Shown piece by piece: positions 37,969-47,618 of a DNA stretch of 64,000 bases (positions within the stretch are counted from its first letter, which is position 1; the number at the start of each line of letters is the position of its first letter). A program made the position numbers and the translations under genes. This DNA is from Psychrobacter immobilis (lineage in GTDB: Bacteria; Pseudomonadota; Gammaproteobacteria; Pseudomonadales; Moraxellaceae), in contig CAJGZL010000001.1 of assembly GCA_904846145.1 (NCBI GenBank), positions 62,001 through 126,000 on the forward strand, read 5' to 3'. Under the pieces are notes generated by a model. That model did not search any database and was not told the origin of the DNA. It saw only the letters and a program-made list of their open reading frames with translations.

Positions 37969-38997
37969 TCAATCGCTCAAGCGTATTTTTGCTCTGACAA
38001 TGCCATGGTCGATAACTCTGTCTTCATAGTCCCATTTTAGATGATCATTAAAATAATCCACTCGCTCAACATGACCTATAGCAAATTTACTATCGGGCAA
38101 AAACTCTTCTGAGACGAATAGCTGATCGATAACCTCGGGAATACCTTGATAGATATGAGTATAAGCCACATCTTTCATCCAACCATAGCGAGCCTGAATA
38201 CGTGCCGCATCGAACAGTGCGACATCGCGCATACTTTTATCATAATTAACCTCGCCTGTCTCTGCCATCAACTGAGTAGTCACGCTTCCTGTCACATCAT
38301 TCATATCACCTAACAATATAAGGGGCTCACGAGTACGGCGCAGGCGCTCGATAATTGTCATCCTAATTGACGCCGCCTCACTGGCACGCATACAAAGACT
38401 ACGCAGTTTGGCACGGACTCTAATATTTGGATCGTCCATATCCTCTAGTAGGTTGCCCTCTTTATCGCGTAAGAAAAACGCCCGCTTACTCTTTAAATGT
38501 GCGGTGATAATCGTCATAGGCTGACCATAGGCATCAACTCGCAGTAATAATGGTGGCCGCTTGAATTCGCGATAAGGTCCAATATCAGGGATATCTATCA
38601 CAGCCTCGCTAACCACGTCCTGCAATAACTGCTGCTCCAATGGCTTGAATCGGCTAATAATGCCTACTGCAGGAGTACCTTGAGCGCCTCTTCCCTGCGT
38701 ATAGCGACTATAACTATCGTTACTGGCTAATGGAACAATAACTTGGTCAGGGGTAAAGCCCAAACCCGTAGCAACTGCCTCTAATGCATTGCTATCCCAC
38801 ACCTCTTGTACCGCTATAATGTCAGCATTGGCTTTTGAGAGCAGATCAGTAATCCCTGCTACCTTACGCTGATAGCTTTGCTCATCATAAGCTGGAGCAT
38901 TATCATAATAAATACGCTTAGGATTGGCAAAATTGAGCAAATTTGCTGTAGCAATATAAAACTGTTTATGATTATTTTGCGTATTGTGCTGAGCCAT
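37969..38997 (-). CDS. Endonuclease/exonuclease/phosphatase (EEP) family protein
   Basis: The 342-residue protein has the EEP fold motifs in order: TANLLNF near residue 17 (metal-site Asn), DIIAVQEVW near 60 (catalytic Glu), LILLGDMNDVTG near 210 (Asp/Asn), IDQLFVSEEF near 290, and the final VIDHGIVRAKI (His). Members include nucleases, inositol phosphatases and sphingomyelinases. With no signal peptide, an intracellular nuclease or phosphatase is most likely. AGGTAA lies before ATG 38997. Its substrate cannot be assigned. Confidence 0.85.
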   Translation of the reverse strand: MAQHNTQNNHKQFYIATANLLNFANPKRIYYDNAPAYDEQSYQRKVAGITDLLSKANADIIAVQEVWDSNALEAVATGLGFTPDQVIVPLASNDSYSRYTQGRGAQGTPAVGIISRFKPLEQQLLQDVVSEAVIDIPDIGPYREFKRPPLLLRVDAYGQPMTIITAHLKSKRAFFLRDKEGNLLEDMDDPNIRVRAKLRSLCMRASEAASIRMTIIERLRRTREPLILLGDMNDVTGSVTTQLMAETGEVNYDKSMRDVALFDAARIQARYGWMKDVAYTHIYQGIPEVIDQLFVSEEFLPDSKFAIGHVERVDYFNDHLKWDYEDRVIDHGIVRAKIRLSD

Positions 38998-39264
38998 ATT
39001 TTACCTATTTTGGTTAATCATTATTCTTATAATACTTTAACAGGTGCACTCAATAACGACAGTCTTTCAAAATAAGTATTCGTTGTTGACCTATTGTGTT
39101 GTTGTAGACGGATTATTTGTAGTAATAATCCGTAGATTAGCAAGTTATCAAAACTCGCTATAATAACAAACCTTGTGCTTAAGGTTCAGAAATAATTTTC
39201 GTTTATTATGAACTATTGTTTATTTTAGTATGAAATCATGTTCAGAATATGTTTAATATACAGC

Positions 39265-39300
39265 AAAAAAAAGCTCCCGAAACTATTTTCGGAAGCTTTT
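39265..39300 (-). terminator. Terminator after the glycine-zipper gene
   Basis: On the minus strand AAAAGCTTCCGAAA pairs with TTTCGGGAGCTTTT (one G-T) around ATAG and continues in T. The rest of the 349-base gap (38998-39346) is A+T-rich with no ORF I trust; it should hold the promoter of the EEP gene. Confidence 0.85.
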
Positions 39301-39346
39301 AACAAATCTAAGTCATTGTAAACGCGTTATTTCACGCTATAAGTGG

Positions 39347-40105
39347 TTACTTGATACGGTTCCAAGCATCACGTGATGCCATACGTGCTTCGTTCCACTC
39401 CATACGTGACTCACCTTTTACTTCTTCCCATGAGCGTTTTAGGTCTGCTTCATGATCCTCAAAACGTGCATCGGCAGGATAGCGTCCACGGTTGGCATAG
39501 CCTACTGCATAGGCAGGATGCATATCACGGTCAAAATCATAGCCTTCTTTGTGGTAATCAGTATTAACAGCTTCTGCACGCCAATAAGCTTCTTCATGTG
39601 TAGGATCAATAGCTTCAGCTGAAGCATGACCTGCGCCACCACCAGCGATGGCACCGATAGCGCCACCAATCAACGTACCTAGTGGACCTGCCATGGAACC
39701 AATAGCAGCACCAGCTGCAGCGCCACCAACACCACCAATAGCTGTTCCTACTGGATGTGAGCCTGGCTCACCAGTAATAATATCGGCATTAAGATCGTGC
39801 TTAGTCTCTTTTGACATGTGTTTAACTTCACTACGATCAATATTACTTGGGTCATTAGTAACAACTTTTCTATCAACTACTTCACGATCAGCCATTCTAC
39901 GAGCATTATCATCAATGATGCGCTCTCTATCCGCTATTTCAAAATAGTCAGAATCATTTAATACGTGCTGGGCAACTAAACGCTCATCAGCACTAACCAC
40001 TTGACCGTTAACATTTATATAATGACCATCCGTGTTGATCAAGTGACCATCAGCATCCACGCGATGATTAGAGTTACCTATAATATTGTCATTGTCTTTC
40101 ATCAT
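39347..40105 (-). CDS. Glycine-zipper protein, unknown function
   Basis: This 252-residue acidic protein starts with imperfect repeats of the type DGHLINTDGHYINVNGQVV (~17-35). Its centre (~122-160) is a glycine-zipper stretch (GGVGGAAAGAAIGSMAG, then GTLIGGAIGAIAGGGAG), as in membrane-inserting or Rickettsia 17-kDa-like proteins. It ends in a charged, aromatic part (YWRAEAVNTDY, YDFDRDMHPAYAVGY, RMEWNEARMASRDAW). No signal peptide is visible. Such soluble glycine-zipper proteins are often stress-induced and resemble YMGG/desiccation-related proteins; that role is a guess. AAGGA precedes the paired ATGs at 40105/40102. It stands alone with its own terminator. Confidence 0.8.
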   Translation of the reverse strand: MMKDNDNIIGNSNHRVDADGHLINTDGHYINVNGQVVSADERLVAQHVLNDSDYFEIADRERIIDDNARRMADREVVDRKVVTNDPSNIDRSEVKHMSKETKHDLNADIITGEPGSHPVGTAIGGVGGAAAGAAIGSMAGPLGTLIGGAIGAIAGGGAGHASAEAIDPTHEEAYWRAEAVNTDYHKEGYDFDRDMHPAYAVGYANRGRYPADARFEDHEADLKRSWEEVKGESRMEWNEARMASRDAWNRIK

Positions 40106-40295
40106 TAAATTCCTTAGTTATTATAAATTGTCGTTTTTTTTGTCAATGCATTTAAATTATATGAAATAATTGTTGTGAGCGGCTAGCTTAGTTGTGTAAG
40201 ACACGTTTGAATACAGGTTGGCTTACGTTACAACATGTATATTAAAGCGTGAAATTATTACTATTTATCAAATTGAGTAAGCATTTTTTCAAAAT

Positions 40296-41924
40296 TTATA
40301 TCTTTATTAGAGACCGCTTAATAACATTTTGCCATTTGTTAAGATGCTGAGCGCGATTTTCCTCTAACATAGTTGGCTCAAAGCTTCGCTCTATCTGCCA
40401 TGAGTCTTGCATAGTTGAGTCATCATATAGTCCCATCTTAAGACCTGCTAGTAGCGCTGCACCTTTGGCAGTGATTTCAGTATCTTTGGGTCTTAATACA
40501 GGCACGCCCAATAAATCCGCCTGAAACTGCATCAATAAGTCGTTATTAGCCGCCCCGCCATCAACCCTCAACTCTGTCAATGGATGAGGACTATCTTTTT
40601 GCATAGCAATCAGAACATCGTAGGTCTGATAAGCAATAGACTCAAGAGCTGCTCGAGCGATATGAGCTTTGGTTGTACCGCGGGTCATGCCGCTTATGCT
40701 CGCGCTAATATCTGAACGCCAATAAGGGGCACCAAGTCCTGTAAACGCAGGTAGTACGACCACCTCTTCGCTACTATTCACTTGCCGTGCTAGCGTTTCG
40801 ATATCACAGCTTTGCTTGATCATCCCTAAGTTATCGCGTAGCCATTGTACGATAGCCCCTGCCATAAATACGCTACCTTCGAGAGCATAAGTAACTTGAT
40901 GCTCAGCACTACTAGTCCTAGCATTGGTACTGGCGTTTGGCACTTGTAATAGGCGCTTGCTCGATTGCATGATTTGATTAAGAAATAGATTATCATTTTG
41001 ACTCACAGGCGTTTTGCGTTGCCAAGCGATAGTCGTTAATAATTGATGTTCACTAATTTTGGGCATTTGTCCGATATTCATCAGCATGAAACAGCCTGTG
41101 CCATAAGTATTTTTTGCCATACCTGCATCCAAGCAGCCTTGTCCAAATAGCGCCGCTTGCTGATCGCCAAGTACGGCATGAATAGGAATTTGCTTAGCAA
41201 ATAGTCCTTTTTTAGTTTTACCAAACTCACCATCTGAGGGTAGTACTTTGGGTAATAAGGTCATAGGAATATTAAAAAGGTCGCATAGTTCATCCGACCA
41301 AGCCAGCTTATGTATGTCATACAATAGCGTTCGCGAAGCATTGGTGACATCGATGACATGCTCACCGCCAGTTAGCTGATGAATCAGCCAGCTATCGATA
41401 GTACCCACCGCCAGCTCATGTCTGCTCGCACGCGCCCTTAGATTAGGAGTGTTATCAAGTAGCCAAGCGATCTTACTGGCGCTAAAATAAGGATCAAGTC
41501 GCAGACCCGTTATACGCTGTACTTGCTGCGCTAAGCTATCATTGCCATCAGACTCAAATCGCTTGTCCGCTTCTCTCTTGGCTAAGCTTTGGCAATACTG
41601 AGCGGTACGTCTATCCTGCCAGATAATCGCTGGCGCAACCGCCTTACCTGTTTTCTTATCCCAAATAACGATAGATTCGCGCTGATTAGTAATGGCGATG
41701 CCTGTCACATCAGTCGCGAGCAAACCTGCTTGGTTAATGACATCATGAGCGCAGCTGATCTGCGTTTGCCATATTTGCTGCGCATCCTGCTCGACATAAT
41801 CGGCTTTTGGGGTTTGCAGGCTAGTAGGCTTTTGCACTATTTTGATAGGTCGCGCTTGATCATCGTATAAAATCGCCCTGCTCGAAGTAGTGCCTTGATC
41901 TAGCGCCAAAATATATCCTGCCAT
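40296..41924 (-). CDS. glpK: Glycerol kinase
   Basis: GlpK phosphorylates glycerol to glycerol-3-phosphate in the cytoplasm. The FGGY-family start LALDQGTTSSRAILYD is followed by TNQRES, IIWQDRRTA, DQQAALFGQG, TYGTGCFML and DGGAANNDLLMQFQADLLG. Length is 542, about 40 more than typical; small insertions occur around SDGNDSLAQQ and VPNASTNARTSSAEH. AAGGAG lies seven bases before ATG 41924. No glycerol facilitator or glpD gene is next to it, so control is probably independent here. Confidence 0.96.
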   Translation of the reverse strand: MAGYILALDQGTTSSRAILYDDQARPIKIVQKPTSLQTPKADYVEQDAQQIWQTQISCAHDVINQAGLLATDVTGIAITNQRESIVIWDKKTGKAVAPAIIWQDRRTAQYCQSLAKREADKRFESDGNDSLAQQVQRITGLRLDPYFSASKIAWLLDNTPNLRARASRHELAVGTIDSWLIHQLTGGEHVIDVTNASRTLLYDIHKLAWSDELCDLFNIPMTLLPKVLPSDGEFGKTKKGLFAKQIPIHAVLGDQQAALFGQGCLDAGMAKNTYGTGCFMLMNIGQMPKISEHQLLTTIAWQRKTPVSQNDNLFLNQIMQSSKRLLQVPNASTNARTSSAEHQVTYALEGSVFMAGAIVQWLRDNLGMIKQSCDIETLARQVNSSEEVVVLPAFTGLGAPYWRSDISASISGMTRGTTKAHIARAALESIAYQTYDVLIAMQKDSPHPLTELRVDGGAANNDLLMQFQADLLGVPVLRPKDTEITAKGAALLAGLKMGLYDDSTMQDSWQIERSFEPTMLEENRAQHLNKWQNVIKRSLIKI

Positions 41925-42271
41925 TACCTACTCCTTAATCCTGCTGATTTATGCTTATCGATAGCGCTTGTTGGATACAGCTTATTAAATATAGACTTTT
42001 AACTTATAAAAAAAAGCACACCCATCACATTGTCTACTGTAGCAAATCCTAGACTTTAGCCCCTAACAAATTTTTATCACTCACTTATGAATAATGCTAT
42101 TATTAATGCTCAAATTATTGAGCTAACACAATCCATCATTTTACTCAACGATGGACTAGAGAATACTTAGCCTTGACCAGTCATGATTGACGCTCTACAG
42201 TGTGCGCACCGTTATCGATGACATTGTTTTTTATTATCAGCTTAATTATCAGCTCAACCACCGGCTTAACT
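41925..42271. other. Divergent intergenic region glpK/TolC-like gene
   Basis: About 350 bases without a supported gene. It contains two small hairpins: GCTCAA-ATTA-TTGAGC near 42109-42124, and CCATC/GATGG at about 42133-42154. No clear sigma-70 promoter was found. A frame open from GTG 42200 joins the TolC-like gene but lacks a ribosome binding site. Confidence 0.4.
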
Positions 42272-44035
42272 ATGAAATCTGCTTTATCTTTTGTTTCTAC
42301 TGCTATAAGTATGACTATGCTAGCTGCTGTCTCAAACCATTCATTAGCAAGTCATTCTGAGCTTTTTGATAGTAGTGTCAACGCTAATGGCTATGATAAT
42401 AGCGTGCAAGACATGGTATCGCCAGTGGCGACCACTCAAATCATTGATGCTCGGATGGATGATTCTCGTATAGACAATTCTGCCATAGATAGTATGAGCA
42501 CTGATAGTATAAGTACTATCAATAATGGCTCGCCTGCTACCATGCCAAATACAGCAGATATCACATCAAAGACAGAAGCAGACTTTGAACCTGACAGTAC
42601 TCTGACAACCTTACTTGATCCCGTCACCCATAAATATATCGAAAACAGCTATCCCTTAGAAGTCTCTAGCTTTTTGAGCCTTGAGCAAGCGCAAGCTATC
42701 TTGCTGCAAGTATCGCCAAAGCTTGCTGCCAATGAAGCCGCTGTTGCTGCCAGCAATTATCAAACTGAGGCGCTCAGCACTATCGATAGACCTTTTGTAT
42801 TTGCCCGAGTTTCAGCTAGCACCTACAATTTAGATGCTGATGTGGATTTGTCCTCGCTTAGAAATGGGGTGGTCAATGAAGTCAATAATAGCGTCGACAC
42901 AGTCATTCCTTCTATCCCAGGCATTCCAGATCTACCCAACTTTGGTGAATTGGTAGGTGATCGTATTCCTGATTCCTATAACTTTAAGCGCTCAGGCTCT
43001 ACTACTAGCGCTGGAATTGGAGTCGCTTGGCCTATCTATACGGCTGGACGTACCAAAGCATTGACTGGCATCTCTAATGCGCGTACTCAAGAGGAAATAG
43101 CTGATGGTACGTTGGATAAAAATGAGCTTTATAGCACTTTGATTGAGCGCTATTTTAAAGCGCAATTGGCTATAATCGCTGCTTATTTACGTGAAGATGC
43201 CTATGAAACGTTGCAGCAGACCGATCACATGGCTAAGCGCTTGTTTGAAGAGGGCTTTATATCACGAGTGGAGCGCTTAGAGGCGCAGTCTGCACTTGCG
43301 GATGCTAAGAGTGAGTCGATTAATGCTAATAATGACGCTCGTCTGGCAATGATTGCTTTGCAGCGCCTGCTACGCACTGAGTATCGTATCAAACCGACGA
43401 CTCCACTATTTGTCTCCAGCCGTCAGCTACCTGATGTCAGCTACTTTCAGGAACTCGCGCTTACCTATCATCCAGGCCTACAAAAAGTCGCAGCCAAACG
43501 GGCGCAGGCTCAGCAGCTTCATGCGTTATCTGATACTGGCTATAAGCCGACAGTGCTGTTATACGGCTATGGTCAGCTAGAGCAAGACCCTAGCTGGATT
43601 GCGGGCATATCTGCCAGTTGGAAGCTTTGGGGCGGGCTCGATAAAAAAGCGACCTTGGCTTCGAGTAACGCTAAAATACGCCAAGCTGATCTGTCTGAGA
43701 TTGAGGTCAGTGATAATTTATTATTACTTGTTGAAAAAAACTGGCACGATGTCAATAATGCGCAGTCTCGCTATCAAGCGCTACAAAGCAACGTTGATCT
43801 GGCAGCAGAAGTATTGCGCCTGCGCCGGTTAGGCCTACAAGAAGGTGTCAATACAACTATCGATGTGGTGCAGGCGCAGACCCAATCTCTCAAAGCTCGT
43901 ACTGAACAAGCGCAAGCGGCAAATGACTACGTGCAAGGGCTAGCGGCATTAATGCAAAGCTGTGGTACGCCGCTGGCTTTTAACGCTTATCTTAATGCGG
44001 CTGATATTCGCCTACCAACTTTATATAGCGAATAG
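42272..44035 (+). CDS. TolC-family outer membrane efflux protein
   Basis: TolC-type channels carry substrates from inner-membrane pumps across the outer membrane. From ATG 42272 the product is 587 residues with a signal peptide MKSALSFVSTAIS...SLA (~28). The frame could extend to GTG 42200, but that would bury the signal. A low-complexity Asp/Ser/Ile stretch (RMDDSRIDNSAIDSMSTDS) covers roughly residues 50-75. The mature part shows the repeated TolC structure: ALSTIDRPFVFARVSAS, GVAWPIYTAGRTKAL, LYSTLIERYFKAQLA, then a second half with VAAKRAQAQQLHAL, ASWKLWGGLDKKA and GVNTTIDVVQAQTQ. It starts a run with BrkB-like, HlyD and permease genes. Confidence 0.9.
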   Translation: MKSALSFVSTAISMTMLAAVSNHSLASHSELFDSSVNANGYDNSVQDMVSPVATTQIIDARMDDSRIDNSAIDSMSTDSISTINNGSPATMPNTADITSKTEADFEPDSTLTTLLDPVTHKYIENSYPLEVSSFLSLEQAQAILLQVSPKLAANEAAVAASNYQTEALSTIDRPFVFARVSASTYNLDADVDLSSLRNGVVNEVNNSVDTVIPSIPGIPDLPNFGELVGDRIPDSYNFKRSGSTTSAGIGVAWPIYTAGRTKALTGISNARTQEEIADGTLDKNELYSTLIERYFKAQLAIIAAYLREDAYETLQQTDHMAKRLFEEGFISRVERLEAQSALADAKSESINANNDARLAMIALQRLLRTEYRIKPTTPLFVSSRQLPDVSYFQELALTYHPGLQKVAAKRAQAQQLHALSDTGYKPTVLLYGYGQLEQDPSWIAGISASWKLWGGLDKKATLASSNAKIRQADLSEIEVSDNLLLLVEKNWHDVNNAQSRYQALQSNVDLAAEVLRLRRLGLQEGVNTTIDVVQAQTQSLKARTEQAQAANDYVQGLAALMQSCGTPLAFNAYLNAADIRLPTLYSE

Positions 44036-44178
44036 TTACGATAAATAGCAAATAGTTGCGACAATAGCATTAGAGCTCGCTCAATAAATTTTGCTATTAT
44101 CTTGTTATTAAATGGCACTTTCTCATTAACTTAGTGCCTACTTACTTTTTAAACAATGACTCGAATAAGACTACTCTT

Positions 44179-45045
44179 ATGACTAAAAGTACCGCTAAAA
44201 TACCTAGTTGGCTAGCGCTTATATTACCAACTTGGCGTAACACTAATAACTCTAGTATCTGGGCACATTGCGCCAGTGTCGGATTTTTTGGTTTTTTATC
44301 TATTTTCCCAGTTATGGCGGTATTCGTATTGATATATGGTCTTGCCTTCTCACCTGACCAGATGCAAGAGCAGATCTCATTTTTGCGACCCTTTATCCCT
44401 ACTACAGTATACGAAGTGCTCGATGCTCGCTTAAGTCAGCTGGTCTCGAATACTAATACGCGCCTCACTTTTAGCTTACTTATCTCAACTTCTGCGGCAC
44501 TTTATGCAGGCTCTAAGGGTATCAAGTCTTTGATTAAACTGGTCAACATTGCCTTTGGTATTACCCAAGAGCGCGGCTTTATACAGAGCCTTATTAGAGC
44601 TCTAGGTTTGACATTTGCAGCTTTAGTTATCTTTATCATAGCGCTATCGTCGATTGCCCTAGTGCCGTTATTAGCCGCCTATTTTCCTTTTCCACAGATA
44701 GCAAAGACTATTGCGCTTTGGAGCCGATGGCCTCTATTAGCTGGCATTATATTTATCGGCTTTGTAGGACTTTATCGAGTCGCACCAAATCGTGCTGCTA
44801 TGCCCCTGAAAAAACTAGTGCCAGGAGCGGCTTTGGCAACGGTGCTCTGGATACTACTATCTGCTCTTTTTTCGGTATATGTGCAGAATTTTAATAATTA
44901 TAGTGCTGAGTTTGGTGCGTTGTCAGCTGCGGTCGTTATTATGTTGTGGTTGTACTATTCGGCATTTATTGTCGCCTTTGGTGCAGTCTTTAATTTTCAG
45001 GTTACCGAAGGCAATAAGTCTGATGCTATTCGAGTTTATTCTTAA
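44179..45045 (+). CDS. YihY/virulence factor BrkB family membrane protein
   Basis: This inner-membrane protein of 288 residues has six or so hydrophobic segments, the early phrase ASVGFFGFLSIFPVMAVFVLIYGL, then ALYAGSKGIKSLIKLVNIAFG and late WLYYSAFIVAFGAVFNFQ, all typical of the YihY/BrkB family (formerly called RNase BN). Function is uncertain; transport or envelope roles have been proposed. I prefer ATG 44179; GTG 44134 gives 15 more residues without a better ribosome binding site. It lies between TolC-like and HlyD genes, an unusual place, and may be co-transcribed with them without being part of the pump. Confidence 0.85.
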   Translation: MTKSTAKIPSWLALILPTWRNTNNSSIWAHCASVGFFGFLSIFPVMAVFVLIYGLAFSPDQMQEQISFLRPFIPTTVYEVLDARLSQLVSNTNTRLTFSLLISTSAALYAGSKGIKSLIKLVNIAFGITQERGFIQSLIRALGLTFAALVIFIIALSSIALVPLLAAYFPFPQIAKTIALWSRWPLLAGIIFIGFVGLYRVAPNRAAMPLKKLVPGAALATVLWILLSALFSVYVQNFNNYSAEFGALSAAVVIMLWLYYSAFIVAFGAVFNFQVTEGNKSDAIRVYS

Positions 45046-45137
45046 CTAATTCGTTAACTGTGTAATTAAGCAGTCGGACAGTAAATCAATACTTTGTAAT
45101 AACTTTTATTATCAACTGCTTTAGGAAGTTTGCTGTT

Positions 45138-46331
45138 ATGTCTGAATCTCATAATAATTCTGATGATGCTAAAAAATTAGACCCATTAGATACTCCTCAT
45201 AACGAGCAAGACTTTAACCCTAGTGATACTAATACTGATAGTTCAGAGCCAGTAACCACTACTTATAAGCGTAGCAAAACCGTCAAGCCTGCACTTATCA
45301 AAAAAGCGCTTCTTGCACTATTAGTATTAATCATACTTAGCATTATCGCTTACGGACTGTTTAAAAGTAATCAGTCAAGCGAACCTGAAAGCATCACTTT
45401 GCAAGGTCAAATGCAGATGCAGCAGACCTCTATTAGCGCAAAAGTACCTGGACGTATTGCACAGATATTGGTGACTGAAGGCGATAGTGTCGAGATAGGC
45501 CAACAGCTGATCGAGATGGACTCGCCAGAGATTAATGCCAAGATTAATCAAGCTCGTGCTGGTAAGGAGATGGCCCAAAGCCAACTGGATAAAGCGGAAA
45601 ACGGTGCACGACCACAAGAGATTGCGCAGGCCAAAGCCGCTTGGCAAGCCAATAAGGCGGCATCCGATTTGGCAGCCAATACTTATGAGCGTATCGATCG
45701 TCTCTATGAGGAAGGGTTGATGGCTAGGCAAAAGCGCGATGAGTCTTTTGCTCAGTATCAAGCGACTAAAGCGCAAACCGAAGCGGCGCGCCTGCAATAT
45801 GATTTGGCAATGGAAGGGGCACGCAGTGAAGACAAATCAGCGGCGACAGCGCAAGTTGCACAAGTCGATGCCAAGCTAGAAGAAGCCTTGGTTGCCAAAC
45901 AAGAAGCCAACTTAAAAAGTCCGATTGGCGGTATTGTTGATAATGTCATCGTCAGCCCTGGTGAAGTCATAGGTCAAGGCGTCCCTCTATTAACGGTAGT
46001 CGATACTAGTAAGCAATGGGCCGTCTTAAACGTGACTGAGACTTATCTTAACCAGTTTGCTATCGGTCAGAAGTTTATAGGTACTATCCCTGCGCTCTCC
46101 TCTACTGAGCGCCCTTATACTAAAGAGTTCACCGTCTACGCCACTTCTACCTTGTCTGACTTTGCGACTTGGCGACCAACCAACAACGATGATGGTTTTG
46201 ATGTACGTACCTTTGAGGTTAAAGCAAGACCAACAATGCCAGACTCGCGTATTCGTTCGGGAATGAGTGTTGTTATCCGCATAAATCCGCAAGCGACTAA
46301 GCAGTCAACTAGCCAGCAGAGTCAGCCATAA
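45138..46331 (+). CDS. HlyD-family membrane fusion protein
   Basis: This periplasmic adaptor links inner-membrane transporters to TolC. The 397-residue protein has a polar, acidic cytoplasmic N-terminus (~1-55), one membrane anchor (LIKKALLALLVLIILSIIAYGLF without its ends, ~55-75), a lipoyl-like half motif (ISAKVPGRIAQILVTEGDSVEIGQQL), a helical hairpin (~130-230) with a repeated ENGARPQEIAQAKA and EGARSEDKSAATAQ, and the second half motif SPIGGIVDNVIVSPGEVIGQG. The stop codon abuts the GTG of the first permease, so they are one transcription unit. Confidence 0.93.
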   Translation: MSESHNNSDDAKKLDPLDTPHNEQDFNPSDTNTDSSEPVTTTYKRSKTVKPALIKKALLALLVLIILSIIAYGLFKSNQSSEPESITLQGQMQMQQTSISAKVPGRIAQILVTEGDSVEIGQQLIEMDSPEINAKINQARAGKEMAQSQLDKAENGARPQEIAQAKAAWQANKAASDLAANTYERIDRLYEEGLMARQKRDESFAQYQATKAQTEAARLQYDLAMEGARSEDKSAATAQVAQVDAKLEEALVAKQEANLKSPIGGIVDNVIVSPGEVIGQGVPLLTVVDTSKQWAVLNVTETYLNQFAIGQKFIGTIPALSSTERPYTKEFTVYATSTLSDFATWRPTNNDDGFDVRTFEVKARPTMPDSRIRSGMSVVIRINPQATKQSTSQQSQP

Positions 46332-47618
46332 GTGACGCGTTTAACTGAAGCTTTTGTACGCAGTGCTGCCCATGAGCGGCGGTTTTTGGCCAAAAACCCA
46401 TGGGATCTGGCGATGATCGTCTGGATTCCTTTGGCAACGGTACTGCTCATTTGGTGGATATTTTCGCAGACGCAAATTACTAATTTACCTATTGGGGTTA
46501 TCGATCAAGACCATAGCCCGATGGCTAATACTTTAACTCGCTACTTAGAGGCTAGTCCCGATATCACTATCGCCAGTTCCTACAGCTCGCCAGCAGCGGC
46601 TAAAGATGCGATTTTGCAGCGCGATATCTATGCCTTGGTTATCATTCCTGAAGACTTTTCGCGTAATATTTTATCTAGCAAACCTGCGCCTATTATCTTA
46701 CAAGTCAATGCTCAGTACGGTACGCACTCGGGCATTATTCAAAAGAGTGTCCAATCCGTAGCAGGCACCCTATCGGCAGGGGTCGAGATTCAGCGTTTCA
46801 TCAAACAAGGTATGGCACCCTCGCAAGCAGCCATTGCCTACTCGCCAATTAGTATCCAACGCACTAGTCTGTTTAATGCTACGACTAATTATCAGCAGTT
46901 TTTGGCATCAACGGTTATTCCAGCGTTACTGCATATTTTGGCCATGGTCATTGGCGCAACGACTATCGGCCGTGAATTGCGTGACAAACGCTTAGGTCGT
47001 TGGTATCGCTTTGTTGATAACAAACGTAATGATTTAAGCCCAATAGAGAACGACAAGCTCAATGCAAATAAAGTAAAAGATAAGCAAACAGCGACTGATA
47101 TAATATCACTAAAGAAAAGCAGCTTGTCCGTATTATTATTTGGCTTGGCAGGTAAGTATTGTTGGCCGACACTCGCTTATAGTCTTTGGGCCGCATTAGC
47201 GCTGTGGTTAGCCACTTTGCAAGACTCTATTGCTATAAGCTCGCTGCTGGCTACTTATATCGGCTTAGTATTATTGATGATACTGTCATTTTGGCTAGGC
47301 GCTATTTTTACATTAGCGTCTTTCTCCTTGCGCGCAGGCTTGTCAGCGACAGGCTTTATCTCCGCCCCCTCTTATGCTTTTGCTGGCGTTACTTTTCCTT
47401 ATATTGCTATCAGTGAAGGCGCTCAGCATTGGTCAGATGTTCTGCCATTAACGCATTATCTCAAACTACATATTGCTCAACTACAAATGCATTCCCCAAC
47501 AGCCATTTCGTTACCTATCGTCTATGGTTTAGCGTTGGCGACTATGATTGCTATGCTATTTACAGCGCTGTTAACGAAGCGTGCCCTGAAACATCCTGAA
47601 CGTTGGGGAGCACGCTGA
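46332..47618 (+). CDS. ABC-2 type permease (first of pair)
   Basis: The 428-residue membrane protein has one N-terminal segment (DLAMIVWIPLATVLLIWWIF), a large periplasmic part with GVIDQDHSPMANTLTRYLEASPDI, and about five C-terminal segments, the layout of ABC2_membrane_3 (YhhJ/YbhR type). GTG 46332 directly follows the HlyD stop; its ribosome binding site (AGCAGAG) lies within the HlyD end. A polar, charged insert (~235-265, DNKRNDLSPIENDKLN) lies between membrane segments. No nucleotide-binding domain is present in this or the next protein. Confidence 0.9.
   Translation: MTRLTEAFVRSAAHERRFLAKNPWDLAMIVWIPLATVLLIWWIFSQTQITNLPIGVIDQDHSPMANTLTRYLEASPDITIASSYSSPAAAKDAILQRDIYALVIIPEDFSRNILSSKPAPIILQVNAQYGTHSGIIQKSVQSVAGTLSAGVEIQRFIKQGMAPSQAAIAYSPISIQRTSLFNATTNYQQFLASTVIPALLHILAMVIGATTIGRELRDKRLGRWYRFVDNKRNDLSPIENDKLNANKVKDKQTATDIISLKKSSLSVLLFGLAGKYCWPTLAYSLWAALALWLATLQDSIAISSLLATYIGLVLLMILSFWLGAIFTLASFSLRAGLSATGFISAPSYAFAGVTFPYIAISEGAQHWSDVLPLTHYLKLHIAQLQMHSPTAISLPIVYGLALATMIAMLFTALLTKRALKHPERWGAR

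Noticed and set aside
39366..39378. ATCACGTGAT palindrome considered as a parS or regulator site
   Set aside because: It lies in the coding end of the glycine-zipper gene, and its flanks do not match parS.
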